NCBI RefSeq assembly: GCF_963576615.1
Contig: NC_088717.1
Coordinates: 57,826,749-57,890,748 of the forward strand
DNA length: 64,000 nucleotides
Source: Watersipora subatra
Lineage: Eukaryota; Bryozoa; Gymnolaemata; Cheilostomatida; Watersiporidae
Direction: 5' to 3'
Shown: positions 12,051 through 24,480 of the stretch, piece after piece
How positions within the stretch are numbered: the stretch's first letter is position 1
Layout: each line of letters starts with the position of its first letter
Program-made: the position numbers and the translations under genes
The notes under the pieces: model-generated
Database searches by the model: none
The model's input: the letters and a program-made list of their open reading frames with translations, nothing else
What the model was told of the DNA's origin: nothing

Positions 12051-13375
12051 TTATCCCAAGTGGGTGGTAATGTCTACACAAGCTTGGGTCTCTTACCAGA
12101 AACCTGGGAGTTTGAGCACTTGCCTCAAGATTTCAGCCTTTCCCAATAGCTGGGTTCCACTCATTTGCAACTCACCTGTGTTGGCTGTTGTTGGCATTTG
12201 GGCAAGCTACTTAGATGTACAGAGGTTGTTGCACCAAATGCTCAAATGATTACCAAAATTGCAGTCATTATTACATGCTAGCACTTTTCAATTTCCGCTC
12301 TGAATGGGAGTTACTTCACCACTTTTTTCTTTGTTTTTTTATTGCTATGTCATACTATTATAGTCATTGGCTACTGTTATATCTGTTTTAGTAACCCTCT
12401 TGCTCTCCTTGTCCACCATCACAATATCAAGCTTGTTTGTCAAGATATGCTTGTCTGTCCTGCCATAGAAGTCCCAAAAGAACTTAATATGGTCGTTCTC
12501 ATTGACTTATTGGGAGCTTCCCACCAGCGCAATGGTTTATTGATGCCATACTCGTCATATAGACCCTGCACCTGGGACATGATTATGCCGATCAGTGTAT
12601 ACATTTCTGGTTAGCTGTTTGCACCCACTGATGATGTGTTGGTTGATCTCTGTTGCATCCTTGCACTGTCTGCATCTCGGATCATTTTTAGTGTGATAAA
12701 CCTATGTCTGGAGTTGCTTAGTTGAAAGTACTTGGGCCTGCACTGCCATGATTATCGACTCTGTTTTGGCTGTTAGATCACTTTCGCTCAGTCACATATA
12801 TGTTTGATGGAGGTCGCCAACCTCAGATACCGGTCGGTGGTAAGCAACATGGCGAGTTTTGATGTGCCAGTCAAGTTCCTCATCATCAGTGTGCAGTTCT
12901 ATTGTTGAAGCAATCAAGTGAAACTCATCTAGCAACTTATCTGAGGTGGCCATGGAGACTGCATAGGCTTTCATGCTTGGTTCTTCTTTCACTACCTGCT
13001 GCCACTTTTGACCCTCTTGCCCTTATTGTTTTACTAAGGTATTATCTAGCCATGTTCAACTTCTTGGTGGGTTGTTCATGTATGGTCAGCAGGTTGTGAG
13101 TTGCTATGTCTGTTTCCTTGATGACTTTTTAAATCTACTTTATTATGCTTAGGTACTTTATTACTTGAAGTGTGCAGGTATTTATTGTTGTGAGTTGGTT
13201 TCTGACATTGATTTGGCTTAGCGAGACCTGCCTAACGCCTTTTTTGTATTCAGTGCTTTGTGATGCACTGCAGTTTTATGGTTGATGTTGTTTTGCATAA
13301 TCCCCAAGTACTTGTACCCTTTTTTATATCCTTGATTGTACCAGTCGGCATTTCCAAGTCATCCGTATGCACAGC
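12051..13375 (-). pseudogene. LINE (non-LTR retrotransposon) ORF2, C-terminal half, broken
   Basis: Read on the minus strand in several frames, the segment follows the C-terminal part of a LINE reverse-transcriptase ORF in order. A GTIKDIKKGYKYLGI motif (about 13340) is followed by TDIATHNLLTIHE, then a frame with LDEFHLIASTIEL (12992-12792). Next come a Cys/His cluster (CRQC...HIISGC, about 12670), a WDFYGRTDKHI stretch and, near 12130, LLGKAEILRQVLKL. These are the post-RT regions of a large animal LINE family with a C-terminal zinc-binding motif. Many stops and frameshifts show it is dead. The RT core and endonuclease are absent, as in 5'-truncated LINEs. The exact clade is not settled. 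Confidence 0.75.
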
Positions 13376-13423
13376 ACAGCTTTTTTTATTATCAAACTGC
13401 TAACTCTTTTATGAGACTACAGC

Positions 13424-13447
13424 CCTAAAAAGTATATACTTTTTAGG
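13424..13447. repeat. 24-bp perfect palindrome at the edge of R copy 1
   Basis: Half-site CCTAAAAAGTAT. It lies where homology between R copies begins (TTTTAGG...ATGGTA), so it may mark the R boundary. Confidence 0.75.
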
Positions 13448-14665
13448 TCATGGTAATTGTACAGCCTTAACCATAAAAACAGGAAAACTTCTTTGACATT
13501 ATGGAGAATATCGCATTTACATATTGCATTCCATTAACTTATAAATAATTCCAAACTATCAACCACAAACTGTGACATACATTTGTGTTGAACAGCTCCT
13601 CCAATGGTATTTCAATAGCTGTGTGTAACAACTGTTATTTTTTCCTTAGCTATATTTTGCACAAACATCGACTTTCACCTTTAAAAGTAAAGTGTAGTTT
13701 TTAAAGAAATTGCTCAAATCAACTTATTGATCTGTTGCTGGCAAACCATGTCTCAGAGTGACTTTGCGCTTGATTTTTCAAGAAGTATGCTATGTTATTA
13801 GCATTGATACAGGGAATTCTACAAGGATAAAGGTTAAAAACAAGCTTTCATGAGTTGGTGTAGAGGGAGAAAATGAATGTATTTGTTAGAGGAACGAAAT
13901 GAGAAATGAAAACAAAGCAAAAATTACAAAGCAGAGGGCCCAGTTTGTAAAAGTCGTAGTCTTTAGTTTCATTGGCCAACTGTAGTGAGTGTGATCTTTT
14001 CATTAGCTATATTTTGCGCAATCAAGGCTTGCACATTAAAAATTAGTTGTAGCATTATATTAGATATTTGTTCAATTGGTAAAAAACTATGCGATAAAAT
14101 TATTTTTTTGTTTGGTTTTGAAGAAATATGGCATGTTATTAGCATTGATATTATGATTTATACAAGAATAAAGGATAGAAACAAGCTTTCTTAAGTTGAT
14201 GTGAGGAAGAGAATGTATTTGTTAGAGGAACAAATTGAGAAAGTCCGTCAAAGTTGGTCTGTCTGTAGTCACCCTGTCAGTCATTTTCTCCTTGTCAGTC
14301 GTAGTCGTTTCCATCTGAGTAAAATTATTTGTCATTCTTGTCATTGTTTGAGTAGTCTCGTTCCACAAGTCCAGTCGTCGAGGTTGCGTGTTTGTCGAGC
14401 TGTCAAGCGTAATTGGTCGTCTTGCTTTGAATATATAGGCATTGAAATTGTTGTCGTTAGCATAGTCACGGTAGATTTTCATTGGACTGGGCTCTGACGT
14501 TGGAGGTGAAGTAGATAAAGACGATAATAATGATAAAGAAGAGGTTGTTAGAGTTTGATGATAATTGGTTGAAGGATGGTGATAATCGTTGAGTTTCATA
14601 TCTTCAAGGGAATCTATCAAGAGAAGGGTGATAGCGTGTCAGCGCTGTTCTACATTTTTTATATG
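13441..14665 (-). repeat. R unit copy 1 (with minus-strand ORF 14222-14620)
   Basis: First of at least eight same-orientation copies of the R family. It carries the family's conserved minus-strand frame: a Ser/Thr/Pro-rich N-terminus, then SPMKIYRDYANDNNFNAY, RRLDLWNETTQT and a Thr/Asp-rich tail (TDRPTLTD). The copy is composite: the stretch with ATGTATTTGTTAGAGGAA occurs twice, at about 13878 and 14213. It ends at GCGTGTCAGCGCTG...CTCTAC, where copy 2 starts directly. No known protein domain is recognised. Confidence 0.8.
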
Positions 14666-15315
14666 TAGAACAACTGTATAACTACAGTCTAATATAATTT
14701 AGTGTTGTGTAGTTCCTCTAAACATATTTCAATAGCTGTGCACACTGTTGTGAGTGTTACATTTTTCATTAGCTATATTTTGCACAAAATGCTAACAATA
14801 TTTTCTCCTTTAAAAATCAATTGTAGTTTTCAAAGAGCTTGCTTAAATCATGTTTTTGATCTGTTGCTAGCAAACCATACGCCAGTTATTTTTTCTGCTT
14901 GGTGTTGAAGTAATGTGAGATGTTATTAGTATTGCTATAATGAATTCCACAAAGAAAAAAGATAGAAACTAGCTGAATAAGTTGGTGTAGAAGAAAGGAA
15001 ATAATGTATTTGTTAAAGAAATGAATGAAGAAACGAGGAAAAACAAAAATGAAACAGCGGCAGGGCCCAGTTTGTCAAAGTCGGTCTGTCTGTAACCTGT
15101 CAGTCATTGTCTCCTTGTCAGTCATAGTAGTGGCGGTCAGAGTGTAATTGTGTGTAAGTCTTTGTCTGTGTTATCTCATTTCATATGGCTAGTTGAGGTG
15201 GAGGGTTTGTCGAACCGTCAAGCTGAATCAGTCATCGTGTCAGGAAGATGTATGGTCATTGGTGTAGTCAGGATATATGTTTATTGGACGGGGCTCTGCC
15301 GCCGATGGTGAATTA
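14666..15315 (-). repeat. R unit copy 2, left part
   Basis: Homologous to 33720-34380. The minus-strand frame survives only in pieces (TMTDKETMTDR, NIYPDY). It is cut at the TA dinucleotide 15314-15315 by the inserted pogo-like transposon; the remainder resumes at 17976. Confidence 0.75.
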
Positions 15316-17975
15316 CCGTAAAATCTCTAATTGAATGCCATGGGGCTCTATTTTTCAGTGCTTCCTCTGTAGTAGAGGTCAATTAGAGACAGCGTTCAGA
15401 TAAAGGCTGACGGTCTATTTTTCAACTGGCTCGTCAGAATTTTCAGAAGATGATTTTAGCCTTATTACAGGCGAAGCGAATGTGGTCTATATTCTGCCCT
15501 ATTTTACCGGTAGACCGATTATTTAAACATTTTGAATGTAATAAGTCTGCTAACTTAGCTCTAACTTGTCAAACATCTCTTAATAAATGTGCATCAAGAA
15601 ACTGAGAAATATCTCTACCAGTTTATATCTATTGGTTGCAATTGACCTGCGATGATATTATAGCCTGTGTCCTTGTTTGCAAATTGTTGACGTATTCAAT
15701 TTTTATTTCATTCTAAATTCAAAGACATATTTTTATTTTATTTCTACATGTATATTTAACATTGTTGAATGAAAGCTCATTGCACTCACTGATATGTTTC
15801 CTACAGTTTGCAACCAAAACCAGTGTTTTATGTGCAATATACATGTAGAAGTGGAGTTATGAGCATCGATTCATTGTGAGCCGTGTTAAGATAGCCACAA
15901 GGGTGCTATTTAATAACATGCTATAAATCTGCATATTTATAAGGTATACAACAATAATCTATTAAATGATATAAATATATATATTCATGAACAAGTAACA
16001 TAAACGAGCCATACTTATATTACATACAGAAACAAAAATTAACGTTTTTGAACCAAAAATCTTTTCATCGTTTGCTCGGATAGCTGCATTTTGATTGTTG
16101 CTTTCGATGGAACGAACATCTTCTAGTTGTCAAATACCTTCCACAGTATCTTCTGGCCTTAACTCTTCTTCTGCACTGCTGAACTAGTCTGTATTAGCGT
16201 TCAAATAATTTTTTGGCAAAGCAAAACTTTTACCTGGTTTATTTACCACTAATGCAATGCATAAAAGTTTTGCTCACAATAAACATAACCGTTGGTCTAA
16301 AACTTGCTAACCAGCTTTTATATGCATGACTTTCGAAGTATTAGGACTGGTCAAACAAAAAACTACTATTAGCCTAAGACGGTTAGTAGTTATTTCTATG
16401 GAATTACTTTCAAAGTTCCATATACCATTGTAAGTTTAAACCGTTTTCATACTTTTTATACCGTTACTTCGAAGTATCACGACTGCGTGAAACATGGAAT
16501 CACTATTAGCCTGAGACAGTAACTATTTCTATAGCGGTGATCTGAAAGTTCATCTATCATCATAAATTTAGGCCATTTTATATATATGTAGGCTACGTCG
16601 AAGTAGAAAGACCACGTTAGACAGAGAGCTACCACTAGCCTGAGACCGTTATTGATTATTTCTATGGTGTTGCTTTCAAAGTTTTAATGAAAAAAATGAA
16701 AAGCTTCAGAATTGAACGATGAGAGAATTGTTAATGATGTATACGATTCATTATTAATACATTTTAGTAGAGCTGCACAATGATCGCGTTAAGTAAACGA
16801 TTAACGCGACCAATACAAATACACGATTAACTGTGTTGAGCCAATTAATCTTCAAAGAAAACACAACCGAGGCAGTGATCATGTGGTTCCTTTGTATTGT
16901 TCAATATTTAACATTTACTTAGCAGGTTACTACCATTTAATTTACTAACAGATAAATATTATGACAAGCAACACTTTCTTACCAATTATACACAACCACA
17001 ACTATATTGCATTCAACTATGAAAACACAAAGTGAGTCGCTAACATAAAACTTGTTTATACAATGCGATGCATAAGTACCGTGCCGATCTAGCCATAAGC
17101 CGCCATGGTTTTAGCTGTTCGAACATGTTTCTAAGCAATAGCAACAAAAGCGATTTCAGTATTGTTTAATATCTTACAGTCTATTTTTTATTTATTTATA
17201 AAAACTTTTTTAGGTAAATGATACACATATTTTTATTCTTCAAAAAAATCACAATCATATTTCAGCTTTAAAATATTAGTAATATAAGATTGACACTTTG
17301 TTGGAACATGAAAGCAGAAAAATGTCTTCCTTACTAAATATCGCGTTTCCGTACCTTGTTGGAAGCGTAAACAAGAGAGCAGAAATGCAATATAAGCCAG
17401 AAAGAATTTGCCTATTACCACATCACCATTTAAATATAATTTAACTAATTGTCATTCTACCGTGCAGAAATCATCACCAGCTGTCGCAGACAATAACTAC
17501 TACTACTGTCTTCTGCAAGTGGCTATTCTTTAAAGCTGGCAATATTGTATGTAGGAAGAGGGCATCTTTTTATTTGGATAATGTGAATAAACTGTGCTGC
17601 CTCAACTCTTGGCTGACCTACTTATAGACTGTCATAGACTTATTTCTTACTTTTAATAACTATTACATTGTAACTTATGTACATTGTATATAACATCTAC
17701 TCCTGCTAACAATTGTCTCAAATATAATTAATTTATATGAAGCTGTATTATTTGGTTTTGAATATGCAGGTTTTTGCTAGATTAATTCTAAGATTAATCG
17801 AAGATTAACTGGTTCTGACCAGTTATTAATCGCGATTCATTTTTATAATCGTTGTGCAGTTCTACATTTTAGTATACACTTTTCTACTGATCAGTTGATA
17901 TTATGAGCTCGTAAAGATCAAATAGTTTCAAATTGGTGGTCAAATAGAGGTGGCGTTAAATTAGAGGTTTTACGA
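15316..17975. mobile_element. Pogo/mariner-like DNA transposon inserted in R copy 2
   Basis: Terminal inverted repeats match over about 26 bp with a few differences (left CCGTAAAATCTCTAATT..., right-end reverse complement TCGTAAAACCTCTAATT...). They are flanked by TA on both sides, the mariner/pogo-type target duplication. Removing it restores alignment to other R copies (compare about 50985). A short acidic minus-strand frame near 16130-16190 (SSAEEEL) could be a transposase tail, but no intact transposase exists. A hAT element is nested inside. Superfamily is inferred from the TA site and end style. Confidence 0.7.
16768..17864. mobile_element. Non-autonomous hAT element with 8-bp target duplication
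   Basis: Ends TAGAGCTGCACAATGATCG and (reverse complement of right end) TAGAACTGCACAACGATTA, flanked by perfect 8-bp duplications CATTTTAG at 16760-16767 and 17865-17872. The 8-bp duplication and TAGRRCTGCACAA termini are classic hAT marks. Subterminal GATTAA words recur on both sides. At 1097 bp with no transposase frame it must have been moved in trans. Confidence 0.85.
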
Positions 17976-19310
17976 TAAATAAAGATGGCTACAGCAAAAA
18001 GGTTGAAGTAGAACTTGTTGCCGTTTAATAATAACTGGTTGAAGGTTTGTGGTTATCACTCGGTCTCAGTTCTATGAGGTGTCCTATCAAGAGAATGTGA
18101 TAGTGTATTAGTGCTGCTCTACACTTTGCCAGGTGATTATTATTCAGTGTAACCTATGGAAGATTTCTCCTATTTGAATCTAGTTATTGAAATTTTTTTG
18201 CTGTAAATCGTGAATTAAAGTTATAAAAGTATTGCATAAAAATTGGTACAGATTCTATTAACAAAAAAATTTCTGCTATGGCTGTAAGAAGAGTTCCAGA
18301 TTAAAATAAAGTGCATTAAATATACAATTGTGTTTTTATTGCTGAAGAGAAGACGGGTCACAATACTAAGTTTATTGCATCAGAAGGAAGCTTATCAGGA
18401 TCCAACATCAGGCTATGATCTATCTGCCTTATAAAAACACTACTTGAAGAATATTTTATCATATAAAAATAGTTAAAACTAAAGATACAAATGCATTGTA
18501 TATGTCAGCAGTACCTCACAGTAGCTGATTATGTTTTGCTTTAAATCTAATTTAAGTTGAGACTAGAACACAGCTTTTTACAATAAAATGAGTTTTGCTT
18601 ATAGGCATGGTTAAAGCTTTGCATTTTGCATGTTAATAAGCTACCAAAACTAACAAATAATATAACCCAGTTAGACAACAGTTACAAGTAGCATCAGCGA
18701 AGTACATAACACTTAAGTTTGGTCTCGTCAAAACTCCTTGCAAATTTATGGCTGCACCACTTGTCATTAAATGATTCTAGGTGTGATGTTAGGATGTTCT
18801 CTAAAACTCCTCACAAATTCAAAGTTGCACGTCTCACACCGTTTATCGTTGAAGGATTCTGTACGTGATGTTAGGGTGCTCATTGCGCTCTTTTATTTAG
18901 AACAATGTTATTATAACCAACATAAAACTATGAAGAAACTCAACTGAGCTCTATTTTCTTTTACTCTTGTCAGTATCGTTATTAACAAAATTGAGAGTGC
19001 GTTAACCGAGGCATTTCAAACAGCTTATTTCATAGAGTAACTTGGTAATACTTACGATTACGTTAGGCAGTATGCAGCGTGAAACAGCTGTGAATCTGTT
19101 AGGCAGTATGCAGCATTTTTGTCTATATATTAAAAGAACATTATGGGAATCTGATAGTAATATAGTAGAATTTAACACTGCAGTAGATAGATTAGGAAGG
19201 AGTAGACAACTTATGTACATACATTAGCTAGATGTGCTTGATGCTTGTAATAAATTTAAGAGTTTCCAGTAATTGTAAATTAATATCTTTCCTAAACCAC
19301 GTTAGAAGCA
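17976..19310 (-). repeat. R unit copy 2, right part
   Basis: Continues R after the pogo-like insertion. It includes AACTGGTTGAAGG, the shared tract GAAGCTTATCAGGAT (also at about 51380), and the R right-end signature AGATAGATTAGGAAGGAGTAG (about 19184-19204). The minus-strand frame is not preserved here. Confidence 0.7.
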
Positions 19311-20640
19311 AATAAATTAAATATGAAAACACATCTATTTTTGAGGCGCCAGTCGAGGCTGGTTGGAAAATCGATTCTCAAGGCAGAACACAATCGGCTG
19401 ACTTCCAAAATTTCCTCGCTTTATATTCTCTTTCTTGATGGGATTAACACGCTTTCTGTTATTTTCGGTTAAATGAAATTCTAGTTTTTCGATTAGATTA
19501 CAAACGATTGTGGGTGCAATGGACCTCTAAGGTGCGTTACGATATCACAAGAGTAATTTCTTCGAATATTTTTATTTTGGTTTCTACAGCACACCTGTTC
19601 TTCCATTCTTTTGTTCGCCTTCATCCCCTCCTAGGTCACAATTCTGTTCTCGGAGCTCGAGGAAATTTCTGATGGCATGTACGATGTAATCTTCTCGCCT
19701 TTTTGGTGGGCTTTTATTTCCCTCTCAGCAGCATAGGGTAGCCGGAGATGCCGAAATCATTTTATCATTTTCATTAGTTGAGGGAAAGCTGCTGTCCTGA
19801 TCTAATTCAAACTCGACCTCTACACGTGGAGAGGTCATTTGGGTAATATCCAAGCCAGAGGGTGTGTCATCTGGTCTATCTGCGGAAACGGGATCTTCCA
19901 GGGTTACGTCATTGTCATGGGGAGAGGAGGGCTGAAGAATGTGGGTTCTTCCAGATCCGGAGTCACTGGTTAACCTTTGACACAGGCTCATGTTCAGTAA
20001 CATAAAGCTTAATCTGGTACTCATGTTGGAGTTTCTTCTTTCTTCCCTTCTTCATACACATAATATGAGATATAGCGGAACTTCGGTTCTCAAATGGCTT
20101 CCGTTCTCGACCAATTCGGTTTTCGCCCAAAAACCTTTAGGTCTGTTCATCTCAGATCTCGAACATAAATTCGGTTCTCGAATAAACCGGAGCATACGCA
20201 TTGGAATTAAACGTTCGGAACAGTTCCCGAAACAGCATGGAAACATTCGTTAACAAAAGGAGAAGCATGTTACGCTTCATAAATTTTTTACAAAAAGGAG
20301 GAACCGTCTTGAACACCGTCCCCTCTACTGAAGAGATTCGCTAACGAAACAACTCTTATAGTCGAGTTACCTTAAATTGGTATGGAGGAGGATTCTCCTT
20401 CAAAGATGTGAAGAAAATGTCCCATTGCTGTTTATATTTTCATTTTCACACTGTTTTTATATTATCGATCAGTTGCATTTTTTGCTATTTCATTATCGAT
20501 TTCTGCAATTTTTAGTATTGTATCTTAACTTTTAATGTTTTCGTTGTTTTAAGAGCAAAACATACAAAAATGTTTACTTTTTGTTTCCTTTTTTCATTCT
20601 CATAGATGGAGAATATTCTATTAAATTTAAACACGATCTA
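19311..20640. other. Mixed repeat debris
   Basis: About 19340-19480 is a diverged copy of 23600-23740 (AGTCGAGGCTGG.. against AGTTGAGGCTGG..). A minus-strand 99-aa acidic frame at 19725-20024 (SPRVEVEFELDQD) is unrecognised and may be a transposon remnant. About 20070-20250 has many GGTTCTCGA/TTCGGTTTTCG words, the style of Tigger/mariner ends, but I found no matching second end. No host gene supported. Confidence 0.4.
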
Positions 20641-20649
20641 TATCTACTC

Positions 20650-22210
20650 ATATGGCAACTAAAGGCTCATGGTCTGTGACGAGGGTGAATTTACGACCAA
20701 ATAAGTATTGTCTGAATTTGCTCACACCGTAGATAATGTTCAGCCCTTGCTTTTCAATCTGTGAGTAGTTGCGTTGTGGTGCGTTTAACGTTTTTGAAGC
20801 ATGAGCTTGGCCTTTTTATGCCGTTTTCTTGTAGCAGTACTGCGCCGATGCCATACTGTGATGCATCTGTGGATAAAATTACGGGTTTGCTGGAGTCAAA
20901 ATGAGTCAGCTTGGTAGAGTGAATAACATTTTGCTTTAGCTGTTCAAATGATTTCTCACAATGCGGTGTCCACTGAAAAGTAGCATTTTTGCAAAGCAGT
21001 CTGTTGAGTGGAGCTGCTTTGTCTGCGAAGCTTCCTATAAACCTGCCATAGTAGTTGATTTTTCCCAGGAAAGCCTTAACTTCATGGACATTCTGAGGCT
21101 TTGGTAGACTCTCGAGAGCAGCTATGGCTTCATTGGATGGTGTTTTACCATTTTTCTCATTGTGATGGCCCAGATAGTCTACAGAGGTTTTTGGCAACTG
21201 ACATTTTGGCTGCTGAATACAGAAGCCATACTCTTGGAGTCTTTTTTTGCAGTTTGTCCAGATTGCTCCAGTGTTCTTCACTAGTGTTGCCAGTTACTAT
21301 GAAGTCTTCCAGGTATGGAGCAACACCTGGTAAATCACTAGTCATTGTGTCCATGCATCTTTGAAACTGAGCGGGACTGCATGCAACTCCGAAACACATT
21401 CTGTTATATCGAAAAAATGTCCAAGGTGTATTGATAGCGCAGAGTTGCTTAGACTATTCGTCTAACTCTATCTGTAAATAGGCATCGGCAAGATCAATTT
21501 TGGTGAAACGATGGCCGCCTTGAAGTTTTTCCATAAGCTCGTCTAATTTTGGCAAAGGGTGTTGGTTAACAGATATCTGTTGGTTTAGCATCTTTAAGTC
21601 CCCACAAATTCTCACTTTTCCATTAGGTTTTGATACGGCCACAATTGGTGCCGCATAGTTGCTAAAGTCGATATGTTCCAACACTCCTGCTTTGACTAAG
21701 CGCTCAATTTCTAGTTTCACAGTTTCCTGTCAGGAAAATGGTACATCTCTTGGCTGGTCATGATTTTTCTTGGAGGAGTATTGAAGCTTTCAGTTTTTTA
21801 CAGCGTCCCAATTTTTTGCTGAACACTTCTGGATGTTTTGTTGCCGGTGCACTGACTTCACCTGCCAAACCCTCAACTGGGCCGCTTTGAATTGTGTTTA
21901 CAATTTTAGCACGGCTGACAATTCCATCTGTGGCAAGCCAAAAATGTCCCTCCATTCTAAGCCAAATAGGTTAGATCCTATGGTTATATCGACTATTGAC
22001 AAACACAGGTTTTGTTTTATTTGGTCTTTAACTCCAACATCGACGTAGCATTTTCCTTTGACCTGAAGTCTGCGGGCCCCATACTCACTAATAGAGGTTT
22101 TTGTTTCCCCCAGTTGTGGTGAGCCGAGTTGTTTATATCCTTCTAAGCCTATCATGGAACATGTAGCTCCAGTGTCCCACTGAAACTTGGCTTTGACTCC
22201 GTTGACCTTT
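20650..22210 (-). pseudogene. gypsy element 1 pol: protease, RT, RNase H start
   Basis: Protease: WDTGATCSMIG at about 22180-22150, then YVDVGVKDQ and LEWRDIFGLP. RT: KAGVLEHIDFSNYAAP, then RICGDLKMLNQ and KIDLADAYLQIELDE (21720-21454), then FGVACSPAQFQRCMD and the catalytic box as YLEDFIVTG (21399-21157; the usual DD is ED, a damaged active site). The connection and RNase H start follow (GKINYYGRF, LSTDASQYGIGAVL, 21281-20754), and the frame continues through QIEKQGLN and LFGRKFTLVTDHEPL to about 20650. Several frameshifts join these pieces. Non-functional. Confidence 0.85.
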
Positions 22211-22329
22211 AGATTAACTCAGAGTTGTTTTCCAACTCGGTCAATCATGTCTACCTTTGTTTTCTGCTGGGCATGTTTTGTAGTGTCACGGCTGTGCCTA
22301 ACTGTGCACACTGATTCTTCAGCTAGATT

Positions 22330-23267
22330 TGAATTTTGGACTTAAGCCTTTGTGAATTGCCCACCCTTCGATTTGCCAACAGGCAAGATAAGCCCTTTTT
22401 GTTGCAGATTCTACAAACAAGTTCTCTACAAGAGCAATCTATTCAATCGTGTTTGATAAAGCAATTTGGACAGGATTTTAGTGAGTTAGAATTAGGGTTT
22501 CTTAGGTTACTGCTTTGGGTGCTTTGGGCTCGTCTGGTTCTGTGTTCATATGTGTCAGACATTCTGTTAACTGAATTTGGAGGTGGTTCTTGGAACTCAC
22601 CTTTAAGCACTCTATCCGTTTCCGTAGTTTTGATGTATATTACGGTTTTAGCGAGCACATCATGAAACGTAGAGTTGTTGTCCAGTAAGCACTGGCGTCT
22701 GACACCAGCGTGGGGTGTTTTTATTATTATGGCGTCTCTAATCTGATCATTTACATAGCTCGGGCCACAGCCGTTATTTTTGCAAGTAACATTGCAGTGA
22801 CGTGCTAAGCCCTGTAACTCTGCAGCCCAATCAGCATACGTTTGATTCTTTTTCATTTTACACTGATAGAACTCATACCATGCTACTTGTTTATGAACAC
22901 TATCTTTATAGTGATGGGTTATTTTCTGTGTTAGCTCAGTAAAAGATTTTGTCGTTATATCTTTTGAGCCGAACAGATTCATCATTAAGTCATATGTTGG
23001 CGAGCCTATCCAAGACAGCAAGCAGGCTCACTTTTGTTTAGCATCAAAAACATTGTAAACAGCGAAGTGTTGGTTAAAATGTTCCATATCAATTTGCCAT
23101 TTTTCAGTCTCCTTGTCAAACGTCTCAAACTTCAGAATAGCTGGAGGGAAATTCGTAACTTGCAATGTTTTTGTTTTTGATTTCTTTATCAGCTCTAGCA
23201 TTTGTTTCTGGAACAGAACCTGCTGCAGCTGCATAGCATCCATCATTGCCTTAACTGAATCCTCCAT
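22330..23267 (-). pseudogene. gypsy element 1 gag
   Basis: ATG at 23267, 57 bp past the start of the primer-binding site. The first frame (23267-23028, MEDSVKAMMDAMQ...) continues after a stop as a second frame (23021-22443) with the capsid pattern WYEFYQCKMKKNQTYADW and QIRDAIIIKTP. A CCHC knuckle begins CPNCFIKHD and is interrupted by a stop; a second Cys cluster (CRELVCRIC) follows. Gag would form the particle and bind RNA. Broken by at least two stops. Confidence 0.8.
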
Positions 23268-23310
23268 TGTCTACTTGAGGGTTTATTTAAGAGTTTTTTG
23301 ATGAACATAT

Positions 23311-23326
23311 CCCACTTCTAACACCA
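23311..23326 (-). other. Primer-binding site of gypsy element 1
   Basis: TGGTGTTAGAAGTGGG on the minus strand, one base after the CA end of the LTR. It begins TGG, as tRNA-primed sites do, and is the kind of site seen in many Ty3/gypsy elements. The matching tRNA was not determined. Confidence 0.65.
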
Positions 23327-23327
23327 A

Positions 23328-23516
23328 TGATAAGTCTTTAGGTTGTGTAGAAACAAAGGGTTCACTTTTCTCTTACAATCTATTTAATCAACTGACTAGC
23401 ATGCAAGAAGATAGCAAGCCATGCCATAATAGTAGAATGAGTCACTCTAAGCAAAAACCAACAATTGTGTAAGTCATTTCTGCTTCCTAGTTGACCTTGA
23501 GGAATATGACATAACA
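23328..23516 (-). repeat. 5' LTR of gypsy element 1 (putative)
   Basis: 189 bp beginning TGTTATGTCATA and ending TTATCA on the minus strand, directly before the primer-binding site. It has the TG...CA ends of LTRs. No second LTR is available for comparison, so the outer boundary rests on the TG start only. Confidence 0.55.
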
Positions 23517-24480
23517 ATCTAGATAGGCAGGAATCAGTGCTGTGACAAATTTTTGTTTTAAAGTGTTAAATGCCCATTGACATTCCTGGTATCAGTCGAA
23601 TAGCTCAATTGTTCTCAGAACTCAGTTGAGGCTGGGGAAACTCCAATTCTCAAGATGGAGCATAATCTCCCAATTGTCAAAATTTCCTTCTCCATTAACA
23701 CCTCCTTTGTTCTCGGCTAGTTGAAACTAGCATTTTAAATGTGCATTGTCATGGTGTCCACATCAATGCACCTTTTGTTCTGTGGTTCCACTTTAGTTAT
23801 TCCTATTGATATACAGCAGCAGGCAATAGACTTTTTTATTGAAGACATACCTAAAGAATTAAATAGGATGACAGCTCACCCATAGTAATGCTATGTGTTT
23901 TTATGATGAATACTACTTGTATGATAACATAAATGAAGGTCTCCAAAAATCTTAGAAAACAGGAAATGATACGGTAATAGTGCTTTCTACAGTAAATAGT
24001 CGATTGCAAGACTAAAATGATAGGACTTTGTGTTGACTATTGAACTGAGTCTTTCCCCTGCAGAAGTGTTCCATGCAATTATAAATACTTTCATGAGAAA
24101 ATCACTCTTGATATAATTAAAGTTGTCTACTCTAACTATTTTCAAAAATGCATAGGTTTTACCACCGCCATATCTCCTTTCAACATATTTATATTTAGCA
24201 GTTGATCTACAGATTAGAAAGAGGGCACATCAAACACCATGGCTACCTTATTAAAACACGTTATTAACTAATAGTCTAAATGCTATAATGCTGAAACAGG
24301 TTTTGTGTGACGCTGTAATATCTGTTCCTTCAAGGCTTACTACTTTGATCCATATAACATAGAACTTTTTTTAAGTTTTATTCATTTTAAACTTTTTTCC
24401 CCTTTCATTCTTTGTTGTCTCTGTTTAAAACTGATAACCACTACATGGAACTACAGCCAAACTTTTATAGACTCATTGAG
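23517..24480. other. AT-rich spacer with old repeat debris
   Basis: 23600-23740 is a diverged copy of 19340-19480. Otherwise no reading frame, hairpin or repeat stands out. Confidence 0.4.

Larger units (their letters stand above)
20650..23516 (-). mobile_element. Truncated Ty3/gypsy retrotransposon (element 1)
   Basis: On the minus strand, in order: 5' LTR (23516-23328), primer-binding site (23326-23311), gag, protease, reverse transcriptase and the first part of RNase H, where homology stops at about 20650. Integrase and 3' LTR are missing. Domain order places it in Ty3/gypsy, and the RT and protease style resembles K02A2.6-like elements. Frameshifts and stops split every domain. Confidence 0.85.

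Noticed and set aside
14201..14497. Plus-strand frames opposite the R ORF (also 25050-25337, 34038-34370, 44213-44563)
   Set aside because: Mirror frames of the minus-strand ORF; the diverged copies conserve the minus-strand peptide instead.
19725..20024. 99-aa acidic minus-strand frame as a host gene
   Set aside because: No splice context, homologue or motif, and surrounded by repeat debris; kept only as an unassigned note.
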